DNA of 64,000 nt from Bacteroidota bacterium (GTDB taxonomy: Bacteria > Bacteroidota > Bacteroidia > Bacteroidales > UBA6013): contig JAIFMG010000097.1 in NCBI GenBank assembly GCA_020048645.1, positions 1 to 64,000 of the forward strand, given 5' to 3'. A program made the translations under genes and the position numbers. The notes beneath the pieces were generated by a model, which was not told the DNA's origin, made no database searches, and saw only the letters and a program-made list of their open reading frames with translations. Shown here in pieces: positions 46,860 to 57,543 of this stretch; position 1 is the first letter of the stretch; every line of letters starts with the position of its first letter.

Positions 46860-49031
46860 TCAGAGGTTGTCGAAAATGAACTGGGTCAACTTCTGGTGGA
46901 TGTGGAGGGTGGTGTTGGTCCCCGAAATCGAGTGGTTTTTGTCGGGGTAGATCATCATGTCGAACTGGACGCCCTCCTCGACCAGCTCCGTGACCATTTC
47001 CATCGTGTTTTGCATGTGCACGTTGTCGTCGGCACTGCCATGCACGAGCAAGAACTTGCCTTTGATTTTGCCGACATGGTGGATGGGCGAGTTGTTGTCG
47101 TAGCCGCTGGCGTTGTCCTGGGGCAAGCCCATGTAGCGCTCGGTGTAGATGCTGTCGTAGAAGCGCCAGTTGGTAACGGGCGCCACGGCAATGGCCATCG
47201 CGAAGACGTCGGCGCCTTGGGCCAGGCAGAGCGTGGACATGTAACCTCCATAGCTCCAGCCAAATATGCCGATGCGCTTGGCATCGACCCAGTCCTGGTC
47301 GGCCAGCCAGCGGGCGGCGTCGATCTGGTCTTGGGTCTCGTATTTGCCCAACTGCCCGTAGGTCATTTTCTTGAACTCGGTACCGCGGGCACCCGTTCCG
47401 CGGTTATCGACCGAGACGACGATGTAACCTTGTTGGGCGAGCAGTTGGAACCAGCCCAGGCGCCAATCCCAACTGTCGAGGACGGTCTGCGAGCCGGGGC
47501 CGCCATAGACGTACATGAAAACAGGGTACTGCTTCTGGGGGTCAAAGTCAGGGGGCTTGATGACCCAGGCGTTGAGCGCCAGGCCGTCGCGGTTGGGAAT
47601 CTGGATGAACTCCTTGCGGCTGAAGCCAAAGAACTCGGCGGTGTTCTTGAGTTGGCTGTTCATTTCCAGCTCGCGGATGAGCTTGCCCTCGCCCTCGTGT
47701 AGCGTAACCTCGGTGGGAACGTTGGCGGCCGAGTAGGTGTTGATGAAATAGCGGAAATTCTGGCTGAACTCCACGCTGTTGGTTCCCTGTTTTGGGGTGA
47801 GCAGTTTCTTGTTTTTGCCATTGAGTCGGATGGAATAGACGCCCCGGCGCAAGGGCGACTCTTCGGCGGACTGGTAATAGACTTGCTCATTATCAGGATT
47901 GTAGCCCAGGAATTGGGTAACGTCCCAATCGCCTTCGGTGATCTGCGCGACAAGGTTTCCGTCGAGACTGTGCAGGTAGATGTGGTTGTGGCCGTCGCGC
48001 TCGCTGGTCAGGACGAAGTGCTTTCCGTCGGGCAGGAAGGTCAGGTCGTCGTTGACCTCGACGTAGCGGGGATCCTCCTCGGCCAGGGCGACCCGCGAAC
48101 GGCCATCGGCGGCGTTGGCCAGGAGCAGCTCCCACTTGTTTTGCAGGCGGTTGAGGCGGATGAAGCTGAGGGTCTGCGGGTCGCGGGTCCAGCGTATGCG
48201 GGGGATGTACTGGTCGGGCTCGGTGCCCAGGTCAATGGCCTGGCGCCGGCCGCTGGCCAGCTCGTGGACGTAGAGCTCGACGGTGGCGTTTCGCTCCCCA
48301 GCCTTGGGATATTTGAAGCGGTACCACTCGGGGTAGAGGCCGCTGTACATGGTCATGTTGAACTGCTTGACCTGGCTCTCGTCGAAGCGGTAGTAGGCGA
48401 TGCGGCTGCCATCGGGGGCCCACTCGAAGGCCTTCGAGAAGCCGAACTCCTCTTCATAGACCCAGTCTGGGGCTCCGTTGATGATTTCGTTGAAAACGCC
48501 ATCGGTGGTGATCTGCTTTTCTTGGCCCGTGGTCAAGTCCTTGACAAAGAGATTGTTGGCACGCACGAAGGCTAACTTGTCCGAAGTTGGGGAGAAAGTC
48601 GCCAGTTGCTGGGCGCCGTTTTCGGAAAGCGGGCGGAGCGTCTTGTCGTCGAGCTGGTAGAGCATGAAATCGGCGGTGAAGGAATGCCGGTAGATGTCCA
48701 ACCGGTTGGTGGTCAGCAGCAAGTATTTCTCGTCGGGGCTTAGGGCATACGCGTCAATCTCGCCGATTCCGGGATGGTTGTTGGCCGAAAAGAGGGTCTC
48801 GACGGCGGCTCCGTCGCGGTAGCGGTACTTGATGATCCGGCCCTGCTCGAGGGTGGTGTAGTGCTCGCCGTCGGCCATTGAGCTGATTCCCCGGACGGTG
48901 TTGGGGTAAAACAACCACTCTCGCCAGACGTTTTGCAGGCTGATGGCACGCTGGGCGAGCGCGGGCGAGCCCGAGAGGGCCACGGCGAGGAAGCCCAGGA
49001 GGATGAGGAATGGAGTACGCTGTTTGAACAT
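46860..49031 (-). CDS. S9 family (DPP IV/prolyl tripeptidyl-like) peptidase
   Basis: Signal peptide; propeller; catalytic IGIFGWSYGGYMSTLCLAQG, VHGSADDNVHMQNTMEMV, PDKNHSISG. Confidence 0.95.
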   Translation of the reverse strand: MFKQRTPFLILLGFLAVALSGSPALAQRAISLQNVWREWLFYPNTVRGISSMADGEHYTTLEQGRIIKYRYRDGAAVETLFSANNHPGIGEIDAYALSPDEKYLLLTTNRLDIYRHSFTADFMLYQLDDKTLRPLSENGAQQLATFSPTSDKLAFVRANNLFVKDLTTGQEKQITTDGVFNEIINGAPDWVYEEEFGFSKAFEWAPDGSRIAYYRFDESQVKQFNMTMYSGLYPEWYRFKYPKAGERNATVELYVHELASGRRQAIDLGTEPDQYIPRIRWTRDPQTLSFIRLNRLQNKWELLLANAADGRSRVALAEEDPRYVEVNDDLTFLPDGKHFVLTSERDGHNHIYLHSLDGNLVAQITEGDWDVTQFLGYNPDNEQVYYQSAEESPLRRGVYSIRLNGKNKKLLTPKQGTNSVEFSQNFRYFINTYSAANVPTEVTLHEGEGKLIRELEMNSQLKNTAEFFGFSRKEFIQIPNRDGLALNAWVIKPPDFDPQKQYPVFMYVYGGPGSQTVLDSWDWRLGWFQLLAQQGYIVVSVDNRGTGARGTEFKKMTYGQLGKYETQDQIDAARWLADQDWVDAKRIGIFGWSYGGYMSTLCLAQGADVFAMAIAVAPVTNWRFYDSIYTERYMGLPQDNASGYDNNSPIHHVGKIKGKFLLVHGSADDNVHMQNTMEMVTELVEEGVQFDMMIYPDKNHSISGTNTTLHIHQKLTQFIFDNL

Positions 49032-49328
49032 TGGGGTTCGGATTGGGTTGGGTTGGTGCTGGTCGCGAATATTGGAAAAAAAAACCGACCAAAGGCAGTC
49101 TTGCCTGTTCCCAATCGTTTCGGAAGGCCCGCGTTGCCCTGCCCGAAATGCCCATTCGCGGCATGATTTCCAACTTAGGGCCTTCACAAGAGGCTAATCC
49201 TTTTCATTTTTTGCTATTTTTGGAATGCTTGCGTGCGAAAATAGGACATCATTGCGTTTTGTAATTGTTCAATCATCTGGCAATCAATTTCTTGACCCAT
49301 ACTTTTCCGCAAGAAACCCACCACAGCC

Positions 49329-51521
49329 ATGAAAAACGCCTTCCGAACGCTAGTGTTGCTGGCGCTGCTGGCCTTCCTGGGGCCTTCCTGCCTCTGGGCA
49401 CAGAACCCGCGCCTCGACAGCTTGGAAAGGCTGCTGGCCGTGGCCCAAGACGACACCGCGAAGGCGAACCTGATGGTCAGCCTGGGCCTGGAAATCTACG
49501 CCAGCGACAAAAAGCGCAGCTTCGACCTGGCCTCGCAGGCCCTTTCGATCAGCGAGCAGAAAGGCTACGAACTGGGCATGGCCCGTAGCCACAACCTGCT
49601 GGGCCTGATCTATGGCCGCATCGACAACGACTATCCCAACGCCTTTCGCAACTTCTCCCAATCGGCCGAGTTGTACGAGCAGATTGGCAACTTGCCCCTG
49701 GCCGCCAAAAACTACTCGAACATGGGCCTGGTCTTCAACCTGCAAGGCAACAACAAGCTCGCCCTGGAGTATTACTTCAAGGCCCTGGAGATGCACGAGA
49801 GGGCCGGAAGCCGCGACCAGATGGCCGGGGTGCTCAACAACCTGGGCAACAGCTACTACCAGTTGAGGCAATACGACGAAGCCCTCGACAGCTACAAGAA
49901 GGCCCTCGACATCAACCTCGCCGCCCCGGAGGTCAACCCGCAGCTCGGCTCGAACTACCACAACATCGCCCTGATCCTGTACGAACAAAAGCTCTTCGTG
50001 GATGCCGAGGAGAACTTCCGCAAAGCCTTGCGACACCACCGGCAGGCCGGCGATTCCAGCGGGGTGCTGAGCGATTTCGTCAAACTCTCGACCATTTCCA
50101 TCGAGATGGGCGCCCTCGACAAGGCCGCCCTCCAGGCAGAATACGCCCAGCAGATGGCCCGGCAAGTCAACACCCCCGTCGCGCTGGCCGAGGCGATCGC
50201 CCAACTCGGAGCCATACACCTTGTCAAAGGCGAGCTGCAAGAGGCCAGGCGCAACTACCTCGAAGCGCTCCGCATCGGCGACAGCATCCACCATGTCAAC
50301 GTCATCGAAAACGCCCTCAACCATCTCAAGACAATCAACGCCCAGAAGGGCGACTTCAAACTCGCCTACGAGTACTCCGAAAGGCTCAAGGCCCTCACGG
50401 ACAGCCTCATCAACCGCGAGGTGCTCGACAACGCCACCCGCCTGAACACCCAGTTCGTCATGGGCCAGAAAATCAAGGAAATCGAACTTGAGAAAGAGCA
50501 GCTCCGGCGAGAGATGGAAGAGAAGGCCGAACGCGACCGGCTCTGGAAGATCTATGCCGGCATCATTCTCCTGCTGGCCCTGGCCATCATCCTCCTCCTG
50601 GCCTACTTCATCGCCGTCAAGAAACGCGACAACGCCGAACTGGCCTACCAAAAGGAGGAAATCCTCCAGCAAAAAGAGGAAATCGAGGCCCAGAACAACG
50701 AGCTGCACCGCTACCAGCACCACTTGCAACAGCTTGTGGACGAGCAGACCAAGGACCTCATGCTCGCCAAGGAGAAGGCCGAGCAGTCCGAAAGGCTCAA
50801 AACTGCCTTCCTGGCCAACATCTCACACGAAATCCGAACTCCCATCAACGCCATCAACGGGTTCTCCTCCCTGCTCAACTACCCCGGCCTCACCGACGAA
50901 AGCCGGCAGAAGTACGTCAACATCATCACCTCCAACACCGACCAGCTCCTACGCGTCATCAACGACATCGTGGACATTTCAAAGCTCGAGACCAACCAGC
51001 TCGAGATCTTCAAGACCGACTTCGACCTCTACGAATGCCTGAGGGAGCGCCTGGCCACCCTCGAAAAGAGACTCGCCAAGAAGGCCAAGCCCGAGCTCGT
51101 GCTGCAACTCGAGTTCGACAAAGAGCTCTCGGGCGAGCGGCTCGTCACCGACAAGGCACGGCTGGAGCAAATCCTCTACAACCTGCTCGACAACGCCATC
51201 AAGTTCACCGAAAAAGGCCAAATCAAGTTCGGTGTCAAGCTGCAGGACGAGCACAACCTGCTCTTCTTCGTCGAAGATACCGGAATCGGCATGTCGGCCG
51301 CCAACCAGGAGCTTGCCTTCTCGCCCTTCCGGCAGATCCAGATCTCATTCTCGCGCGACTTCGGCGGCACGGGCCTGGGCCTCTCCATCACCAAGCGCCT
51401 GGTCGAGCTCATGGGCGGAAGCCTGCGCATCCGCTCCGCCGAAGGCAAAGGCACCCGCGTGGCCTTCCAACTGCCCTTCCAAACCCAGCTCGAAGAAAGC
51501 GACATCCTCGGACGGATTTGA
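49329..51521 (+). CDS. TPR-containing sensor histidine kinase
   Basis: Signal peptide, TPRs (NNLGNSYYQLRQYDEALDSYKKALD), TM helix, FLANISHEIRTPINAINGFSSLL, GTGLGLSITKRLVELMGGSL. Confidence 0.95.
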   Translation: MKNAFRTLVLLALLAFLGPSCLWAQNPRLDSLERLLAVAQDDTAKANLMVSLGLEIYASDKKRSFDLASQALSISEQKGYELGMARSHNLLGLIYGRIDNDYPNAFRNFSQSAELYEQIGNLPLAAKNYSNMGLVFNLQGNNKLALEYYFKALEMHERAGSRDQMAGVLNNLGNSYYQLRQYDEALDSYKKALDINLAAPEVNPQLGSNYHNIALILYEQKLFVDAEENFRKALRHHRQAGDSSGVLSDFVKLSTISIEMGALDKAALQAEYAQQMARQVNTPVALAEAIAQLGAIHLVKGELQEARRNYLEALRIGDSIHHVNVIENALNHLKTINAQKGDFKLAYEYSERLKALTDSLINREVLDNATRLNTQFVMGQKIKEIELEKEQLRREMEEKAERDRLWKIYAGIILLLALAIILLLAYFIAVKKRDNAELAYQKEEILQQKEEIEAQNNELHRYQHHLQQLVDEQTKDLMLAKEKAEQSERLKTAFLANISHEIRTPINAINGFSSLLNYPGLTDESRQKYVNIITSNTDQLLRVINDIVDISKLETNQLEIFKTDFDLYECLRERLATLEKRLAKKAKPELVLQLEFDKELSGERLVTDKARLEQILYNLLDNAIKFTEKGQIKFGVKLQDEHNLLFFVEDTGIGMSAANQELAFSPFRQIQISFSRDFGGTGLGLSITKRLVELMGGSLRIRSAEGKGTRVAFQLPFQTQLEESDILGRI

Positions 51522-51598
51522 CCCTGCGCGCGCGGCCTCACCAACCCGCAAGGCCTTGGAATCCAGCTTTCGTCCAGCACCCCAAACCAACCAACGCC

Positions 51599-52699
51599 AT
51601 GAAACTGCTGATTTGCGCCGACAAGTTCAAAGGCTCGCTGACGGCCGAGCAAGTCGTCGAAGCCCTGGCCTGGGCCTGCCACCGCCTGGGCATCGAGGCC
51701 GACGCCCTCGCGCTGGCCGACGGCGGCGACGGATTCCTCGACAGCCTTTCCGACCTGCGGGGAGCCACGCTGGGAAAGGTGCCCGCCCGCGATGCCCTGG
51801 GCCGCGAAAAAGACGCCCCCTGGCTGGCCCTCGGCCCGACAGCCTACCTCGAGCTGGCCCAGATTTGCGGCCTGGCGGAGCTCGCCCCCGAAGATCGGCA
51901 GCCCGAAAAGCGCTCCTCCTACGGCCTGGGCCAAGCCCTCGCGGCGCTGGACCGGCGCGGGTTCGCCACGATCGTCGCAGGCCTCGGCGGCAGTGCCAGC
52001 CACGACCTCGGCATGGGCATGGCCTCCGCCCTCGGCTTCCGCTTCCTCGACCGGCAGGGCCGCGCGCTGGAACCGCTGGGCGAGAACCTCGGGCTGGTGG
52101 AAACCATCCGGCCCCCGGCGCGGCCCTTGCGGGCGCGCGTTGTCGCGGCCACCGACGTGCGCAGCCCCCTGCTCGGCCCCAAGGGCGCCGCACGGCTCTT
52201 CGCCCCACAGAAGGGAGCCACGCCCGAAACGGTGGAACGGCTAGAAGCCGGCTCGCGGCGGATCGCCCAGATCTGGGCACAGCAATCGGGCATCGACCAC
52301 GGCCTGACCCCGGGCGCCGGAGCCGCGGGCGGAATCGGCTGGGCCATGGCCAGCTTCCTCGACGCCCCGCTCCGCTCGGGCTTCGACCTGCTGGCCGATG
52401 CCTTCGCCTTGCGCGATCGCCTCCAAAAGGCCGACGCCCTGATCGCCACCGAAGGCCAGCTCGACCGAAGCTCCTTCGAGGGGAAGCTGGTCGGGCGGCT
52501 TTGGGAATGGGCCAGCGCCATGGGCAAGCCGATGGCCGTCATCTGCGGCCAGGCCCTGGCAGGCGCCGCGCCCCAAGGCATGGCCGTGCTCTCGCTCAGT
52601 GAGCGCTTCGGCCTGAAAGCCTCGCTGGGCCGGCCGGCCGAGCTGCTGCCCGAGGCCCTGTCCGCCTTGCTCAAAGGCGGATTCCCGCCGCGGACTTGA
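51599..52699 (+). CDS. Glycerate kinase
   Basis: MKLLICADKFKGSLTAEQVVEAL, ALADGGDGFLDSL, VAGLGGSASHDLGMGMASALGFRF. Confidence 0.93.
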   Translation: MKLLICADKFKGSLTAEQVVEALAWACHRLGIEADALALADGGDGFLDSLSDLRGATLGKVPARDALGREKDAPWLALGPTAYLELAQICGLAELAPEDRQPEKRSSYGLGQALAALDRRGFATIVAGLGGSASHDLGMGMASALGFRFLDRQGRALEPLGENLGLVETIRPPARPLRARVVAATDVRSPLLGPKGAARLFAPQKGATPETVERLEAGSRRIAQIWAQQSGIDHGLTPGAGAAGGIGWAMASFLDAPLRSGFDLLADAFALRDRLQKADALIATEGQLDRSSFEGKLVGRLWEWASAMGKPMAVICGQALAGAAPQGMAVLSLSERFGLKASLGRPAELLPEALSALLKGGFPPRT

Positions 52700-52701
52700 G
52701 G

Positions 52702-53487
52702 CTAGATCTGCTTGAAGGAAGTCAGGATGCCCTTGATGAGCGAAGAGCTGAAGCCCTCGTGCTCCATCTCGTTGAGGCCCGCGATGGTGCAGCCCTTGGG
52801 CGTGGTAACCTTGTCGATCTCGTGCTCGGGGTGCTGGCCGTTGGCCATGAGCAGGGCCGCGGCCCCTTTGACCGTCTGCGAGGCGATGAGCTGGGCCGTG
52901 TCCGAATCGAAGCCGATCTGGATGCCGCCTTGCGAGGAGGCGCGGATGTAGCGCAGGGCGTAGGCGATGCCGCAGGCGCCCAGCACCGTGGCGGCGTCCA
53001 TCAGGGCCTCGTCGATCAGGATGGCCTCGCCCAGCTCCTGGAACAGCGAGAGCACCAGGTCGCGGTCGGCGCCACTGGCCTTGTCGGCCGCCACGCAGGT
53101 CATGGATTCCTGGATGGCGATGGCCGTGTTGGGCATGGCACGGAACAAGGGCACTCCTGGCCCGCAGGCTTCCCGCATCTGGGCGATGGTGATGCCCGTT
53201 ACCACCGAAATCAGCCGATGCTCGCCCGGTACTAGCACGGGCACGAGTTCGCGAATGACCTCCAGCACCTGCCAGGGCTTGACGGCCAGCACGATCCACT
53301 GGCTCTCGCGGACGGCCAGGAGGTTGTCGTCGCCCACGCGGAAACCTTGCGCGGACAAGCCGGCCAGGCGGTCGAGGTGGCGCCGTGTTACGATGATGTT
53401 CTCGGCCGTGGTCCAGCCGCTTTTGGCCAGGCCTTGGGCAATGGAGGCGCCAAGATTGCCGCCGCCGATGATGGCTACTTTTTTCAT
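52702..53487 (-). CDS. proC: Pyrroline-5-carboxylate reductase
   Basis: MKKVAIIGGGNLGASIAQGLAKSG, FRAMPNTAIAIQESMT, TVKGAAALLMANGQHPEHEIDKVTTPKGCTIAGLNEME. Confidence 0.93.
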   Translation of the reverse strand: MKKVAIIGGGNLGASIAQGLAKSGWTTAENIIVTRRHLDRLAGLSAQGFRVGDDNLLAVRESQWIVLAVKPWQVLEVIRELVPVLVPGEHRLISVVTGITIAQMREACGPGVPLFRAMPNTAIAIQESMTCVAADKASGADRDLVLSLFQELGEAILIDEALMDAATVLGACGIAYALRYIRASSQGGIQIGFDSDTAQLIASQTVKGAAALLMANGQHPEHEIDKVTTPKGCTIAGLNEMEHEGFSSSLIKGILTSFKQI

Positions 53488-53531
53488 AATGGTTGATGTT
53501 GGAAAAATACCGGAGCGGTACCGAGATCGGT

Positions 53532-54359
53532 TCACTTCTTGGCCACCGGCTTCCACTTGGGCGGCTCTAGCCGCTGGATGGCCTGCTTGCGCGCTACCAG
53601 GTAGATGCCGATGAGGATGAGCGGAATGCTGAGCAACTGCCCCATGTTCAGGAACATGCCCGCCTCGAAGTTGGCCTGGTCGTTCTTGACGAACTCGATC
53701 AGGAAGCGCCCGCCGAATGAGGTGATGGTGAACCAGCCGAAAAGGTAGCCCAACTGGTGCTTGCGCTCGGTGCGGAAATAGATGTAGAGCAGCAAGGCGG
53801 CGGAAAAGGTGTAGAGGATGGCCTCGTACAACTGCGTGGGGTGCATGGGCAGGGTCTGGCCGTCGCGCACGAAGACGAAGCCCCAGGGCAGGTCGGTCTG
53901 GTGGCCGTAGATCTCGCTGTTCATCAGGTTTCCCGTGCGGATGAACAGCCCCGCGAGGGCGATCTGCGGCGACATGCGGTCCATGATCCAAAGGAAAGGC
54001 ATCTTGGTAACATTGCGCGAAAAGAGCCACAACGCAACTGGAATGCCCACGGCCGCGCCATGGCTGGCCAGCCCTCCGCGCCAGATCTTCAGCATCTCGA
54101 CCGGATTGGCAAGGTAGTAGGCCGGCTCGTAGAAAAGGCAATGGCCGAGCCGCGCGCCCAAGACCGTGCCGACGATCATGTAGATGAAGGCCGTGTCGGA
54201 CCAGGTTTCAGGAGCGTTCTCCTCCTTGATGATCCGCTGCAAGATCAGCAGGCCCACCACGAAAGCAGTGGCGAAAAGCAGGCCGTACCATCGGATGGTT
54301 ACCGGGCCAATTTCCAGCATGGTGGGATCCGCGTCCCAGACTACCGACAAAAGCATCAT
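53532..54359 (-). CDS. lgt: Prolipoprotein diacylglyceryl transferase
   Basis: IRWYGLLFATAFVVGL, VGTVLGARLGHCLFYEP, RTGNLMNSEIYG, MHPTQLYEAI. Confidence 0.95.
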   Translation of the reverse strand: MMLLSVVWDADPTMLEIGPVTIRWYGLLFATAFVVGLLILQRIIKEENAPETWSDTAFIYMIVGTVLGARLGHCLFYEPAYYLANPVEMLKIWRGGLASHGAAVGIPVALWLFSRNVTKMPFLWIMDRMSPQIALAGLFIRTGNLMNSEIYGHQTDLPWGFVFVRDGQTLPMHPTQLYEAILYTFSAALLLYIYFRTERKHQLGYLFGWFTITSFGGRFLIEFVKNDQANFEAGMFLNMGQLLSIPLILIGIYLVARKQAIQRLEPPKWKPVAKK

Positions 54360-54447
54360 GGCGTGAGGGTTAAATTTAGTGGGGCAAAGATGGGCCAAAA
54401 CGCACAAACCAGCAAATCGGCCTGGGCGGTAGGCATTCCGCAAAAAA

Positions 54448-54489
54448 GAAAGGCCCCCACCCTGCCCCAAGGCGCGGCGAGGGCCTTTC
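54448..54489 (-). terminator. Rho-independent terminator for 54507..57323
   Basis: GAAAGGCCC...GGGCCTTTC; minus-strand TTCTTTTTTG follows. Confidence 0.75.
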
Positions 54490-54506
54490 GCGGAACGTAG
54501 CCCGCA

Positions 54507-57323
54507 TCAGCTTTTTTCCAGTTCCGCGGCCTTGGCATCCGCTTGTGCCTTCTGCTCCTTGATCGTGCCCTTCTCGATGAGCCGCGTCAGGATAGACCAG
54601 GTCGGGAAGAGCAAGGCCCCGACGATGGTGTCTCCCAAGATCTGGAAGAAGAATATCTGGCCAGTTACCCGGCGGACAATCGGCCCCAAGACCAGCGCGC
54701 CCAGCAGCTTGAAGATGGCCGTAACCGTTACCATCGTCAGGATCGAGGTCAGCATGTTGGCCTTGCGCTTGCGGTTCAGCACGATGGCCAGCAAAAGCAG
54801 CAGCAAGAAGCTGCCGACCTCGGCCACGTAGAACCACCATTGCTCGTACCAGGGCGTCAGGATGTGGAAGTCGTAGGTGGCCACCGTGCTCTGGTCGCCG
54901 TAGATGTTGCGGGCCTTGACCAGGAAGCGGTAGTCGCCCTTGTCGAGGTTGGTGAACTGCACCTGGGTCTCGGGCGTCCAGGGCGACCAGTCGGCGTTGT
55001 AGCCCTCCAGCCGGAAGCTGTACTCGAGCTTGTCCTCGTTGTCGAAGAAAGGCGCGGCGAACTCGAACTTGATGCTGTTCTGCTTGTGCTGGAGCTCCGG
55101 CCGCTGGCCCGCGACCTGGGCATAGGCCAAGGCCTGGCCGTGGTAGGCGGTTCCCCAGAACAGCACCGAGTCGGCCCCGAAGGTAACTTTGCGGATCAGG
55201 GTGTTGAAAAACTTGGGCGTTTCCCGCTTCTTCTGGTTGTTGTAGGTGAAAAGCCCTGCGGTGCCGCTGATCCAGATGATGCTGTCGTTGTCGGGGTGGA
55301 CGGCCTGGACGGTCATCTCGGGCAATGAGCGAAGGCTCTGTTCGTCAAGCTCGTAGCGCCCCTCCGCCGTGCGGACGTAGTGGAACAGCTCGGTGCGGAA
55401 GGCGTCGCGGGCGGTGAGCCAGACTTCGCCCTTGCCGTCCTCGAACAGGCCCAGCACCCGCGTCCGCTCGTCCAACCCGAAGGCGTCCTCGGGCTCGAAC
55501 ATTCCGTCGGCGCCCAGCCGGAACAAGCCGCGGAGCGTCGAGAAGACCAGCCGCCCCTCAAGGCTGAGCAGGCCGTCGGCCAGCATGGGCGGCAAGTTGT
55601 TGGCCGGGCCGTAATCCCGCACCACCAACGAGTCGGGCACCTCGAAGGCGATGCTGTCGTTGCGGGCGCGGCCGAACTTCATCTGCCCCAGCCGGGCGAA
55701 CTCGATGGCCTTGGCGCCCTGGTTGTGGAAGCTCATCCACAGGTTGCCCAGCGAATCCTCGGCCAAGTCGTTGACTGGCTGGTCGATCTCGGGCAGGCGG
55801 CCGTAGTCGAACCACTTGCCGTTCTGGTGGACCAGCAGGGCCAGGCCGTCCTTCAGCCCGACGAAGACCCAGCCGGGGCGCGCCTGCGAACGCAGCACCG
55901 CGGAGACCTCGTAAGGCTCGTAATAGGCGTTGGTGGCCACGACGCGATCGTCGCGGCGCTGGTAATCCATCTTGACCTGCTCGGCAACGCCCTGGCCATC
56001 GAAAGCCCAGAGGCCCTGCCGTGTGCCGGCCACCATGTAGTCGCCCGCGACTAGGCGGGTCTGCATCCGGCGCCCCACCTTGACCTGCTCCTCGCGGGTC
56101 ATGCGCATCTCGAACCAGCCGACGTTGTCGCGGATGTGGCGCACCCGCTCGAAGGCGAAGGACTGGAGGGTGTCCTTGGCGAAGTAGATCTCGCCCAGGG
56201 TGCGCACGAACATCTGCCCCTTGAAGCGGTGCAGGTCCAGGATCACGTCCTTGACGGCGTTGGCCTCGTTGACCTTGCGCAGGGGCGAGTAGATCCGCGT
56301 GCGCGAGATGCCGTACTGCGACGAGAGCCAGAGCAGACGCGGGTCGTACTGCTGGTTGTTGTAGATGTGGTTGATCTGCTCCGAGGGCAGGCCCGCCTCG
56401 CGGCCGTAGCTTTCCATGACGCGGCGCTTCTGGTTGACCATCTCCTTGGTTATCACGATGGTGCCCCGGTTGATGGTCGAAAGCACGTAGGCGTCGGGCA
56501 GGGCCGTGGCCTGGAGCGCGAAGAAGTCGTCGAAGTCGTTCGACTCGGTGTGGAAGTGCCCAAAGCCGATCTTGTCGGTGTAGTAGAACATTCCCTCCTC
56601 AGCCGTGCAAAGGATGTGCTGGTGCGACTTGAAGGGCAGCATGGCCACGGTCTCGCGCTCGATGAAGTTCACGCCCCGGATCAGGGGCACCAGCTTGCCT
56701 TCGACCAGCTCCGAGAGGCCCTTGTCGCGCTCATGGACGAAGATCCGCCCGCCCACGGCGTAGATGTTCGTGAACAGCGTCTCGGTGGGGACCAGCGCCA
56801 CGTTCGTCTCGCGCACCTGGCCCGAGAGGACTGGCAGGCTCGGGTAATGCACCACCGTGCGGCTGGTCTGGAAATAGACGCCGCCGCCCACGGCGAAGAC
56901 CTTGCCCACGCCATCCACCTGCGGGTCGGCCAAGTTGAGGCCGTCCGAGAGCGAGTGGTACTCCAGCCTGCCGAATCGGTCGGGCGCCAGGTAGCCGAAC
57001 TGGCTGCCCGCGCTGGCGTAGATCGTGCCCAGGCTGTCAATGGCCAGGCTCGAGACCACCCAGTCCGGATCCACGAAGATCTTCCGCCAGGTAGAGCCGT
57101 CGAACTCCAGGATGTAGCCGTTGTTCGCGAAATACATCAGCCCCGAGGCGCTTTGCACCGCCGAGAAGTTCTCCGGCGTGCCCTGGTACTCCTCCGGCTG
57201 GTAAGTGCGCACCAGCGGCGCCCCGAACACGTTGACCTGGCCCTGGCCCATCCCAAGCGATGAAAACCAAACCATCAAGACGCCAAAAAGCCCGATTCGC
57301 GCAGAAAAAAAACTCTTCCTCAT
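54507..57323 (-). CDS. Two-component-regulator-type propeller plus Y_Y_Y domain protein with C-terminal multi-TM region and no kinase or HTH
   Basis: Propeller-like N-terminus; Y_Y_Y KLEYSFRLEGYNADWSPWTPETQVQFTNLDKGDYRFLVKARN; then hydrophobic helices. Confidence 0.82.
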   Translation of the reverse strand: MRKSFFSARIGLFGVLMVWFSSLGMGQGQVNVFGAPLVRTYQPEEYQGTPENFSAVQSASGLMYFANNGYILEFDGSTWRKIFVDPDWVVSSLAIDSLGTIYASAGSQFGYLAPDRFGRLEYHSLSDGLNLADPQVDGVGKVFAVGGGVYFQTSRTVVHYPSLPVLSGQVRETNVALVPTETLFTNIYAVGGRIFVHERDKGLSELVEGKLVPLIRGVNFIERETVAMLPFKSHQHILCTAEEGMFYYTDKIGFGHFHTESNDFDDFFALQATALPDAYVLSTINRGTIVITKEMVNQKRRVMESYGREAGLPSEQINHIYNNQQYDPRLLWLSSQYGISRTRIYSPLRKVNEANAVKDVILDLHRFKGQMFVRTLGEIYFAKDTLQSFAFERVRHIRDNVGWFEMRMTREEQVKVGRRMQTRLVAGDYMVAGTRQGLWAFDGQGVAEQVKMDYQRRDDRVVATNAYYEPYEVSAVLRSQARPGWVFVGLKDGLALLVHQNGKWFDYGRLPEIDQPVNDLAEDSLGNLWMSFHNQGAKAIEFARLGQMKFGRARNDSIAFEVPDSLVVRDYGPANNLPPMLADGLLSLEGRLVFSTLRGLFRLGADGMFEPEDAFGLDERTRVLGLFEDGKGEVWLTARDAFRTELFHYVRTAEGRYELDEQSLRSLPEMTVQAVHPDNDSIIWISGTAGLFTYNNQKKRETPKFFNTLIRKVTFGADSVLFWGTAYHGQALAYAQVAGQRPELQHKQNSIKFEFAAPFFDNEDKLEYSFRLEGYNADWSPWTPETQVQFTNLDKGDYRFLVKARNIYGDQSTVATYDFHILTPWYEQWWFYVAEVGSFLLLLLLAIVLNRKRKANMLTSILTMVTVTAIFKLLGALVLGPIVRRVTGQIFFFQILGDTIVGALLFPTWSILTRLIEKGTIKEQKAQADAKAAELEKS

Positions 57324-57543
57324 GGCAAAATATTCATTTTCAATAATTTATGCAAAAACCAATTTATTGTGTCCTCCTAAATTATCAAAAATCTTTGAGT
57401 AAAAAAGCCAATCGACCACAAAGCAAAGCATGAGGCGGCAAAACATGAAAAAGCCGGATGGGACATCTGCCAGGATGAAAATCAAGAAAAAGCGGCTCAT
57501 AAGCAAACAACGGCAAGGCGAAATGCGCCCCGCCGGGGCCGGG

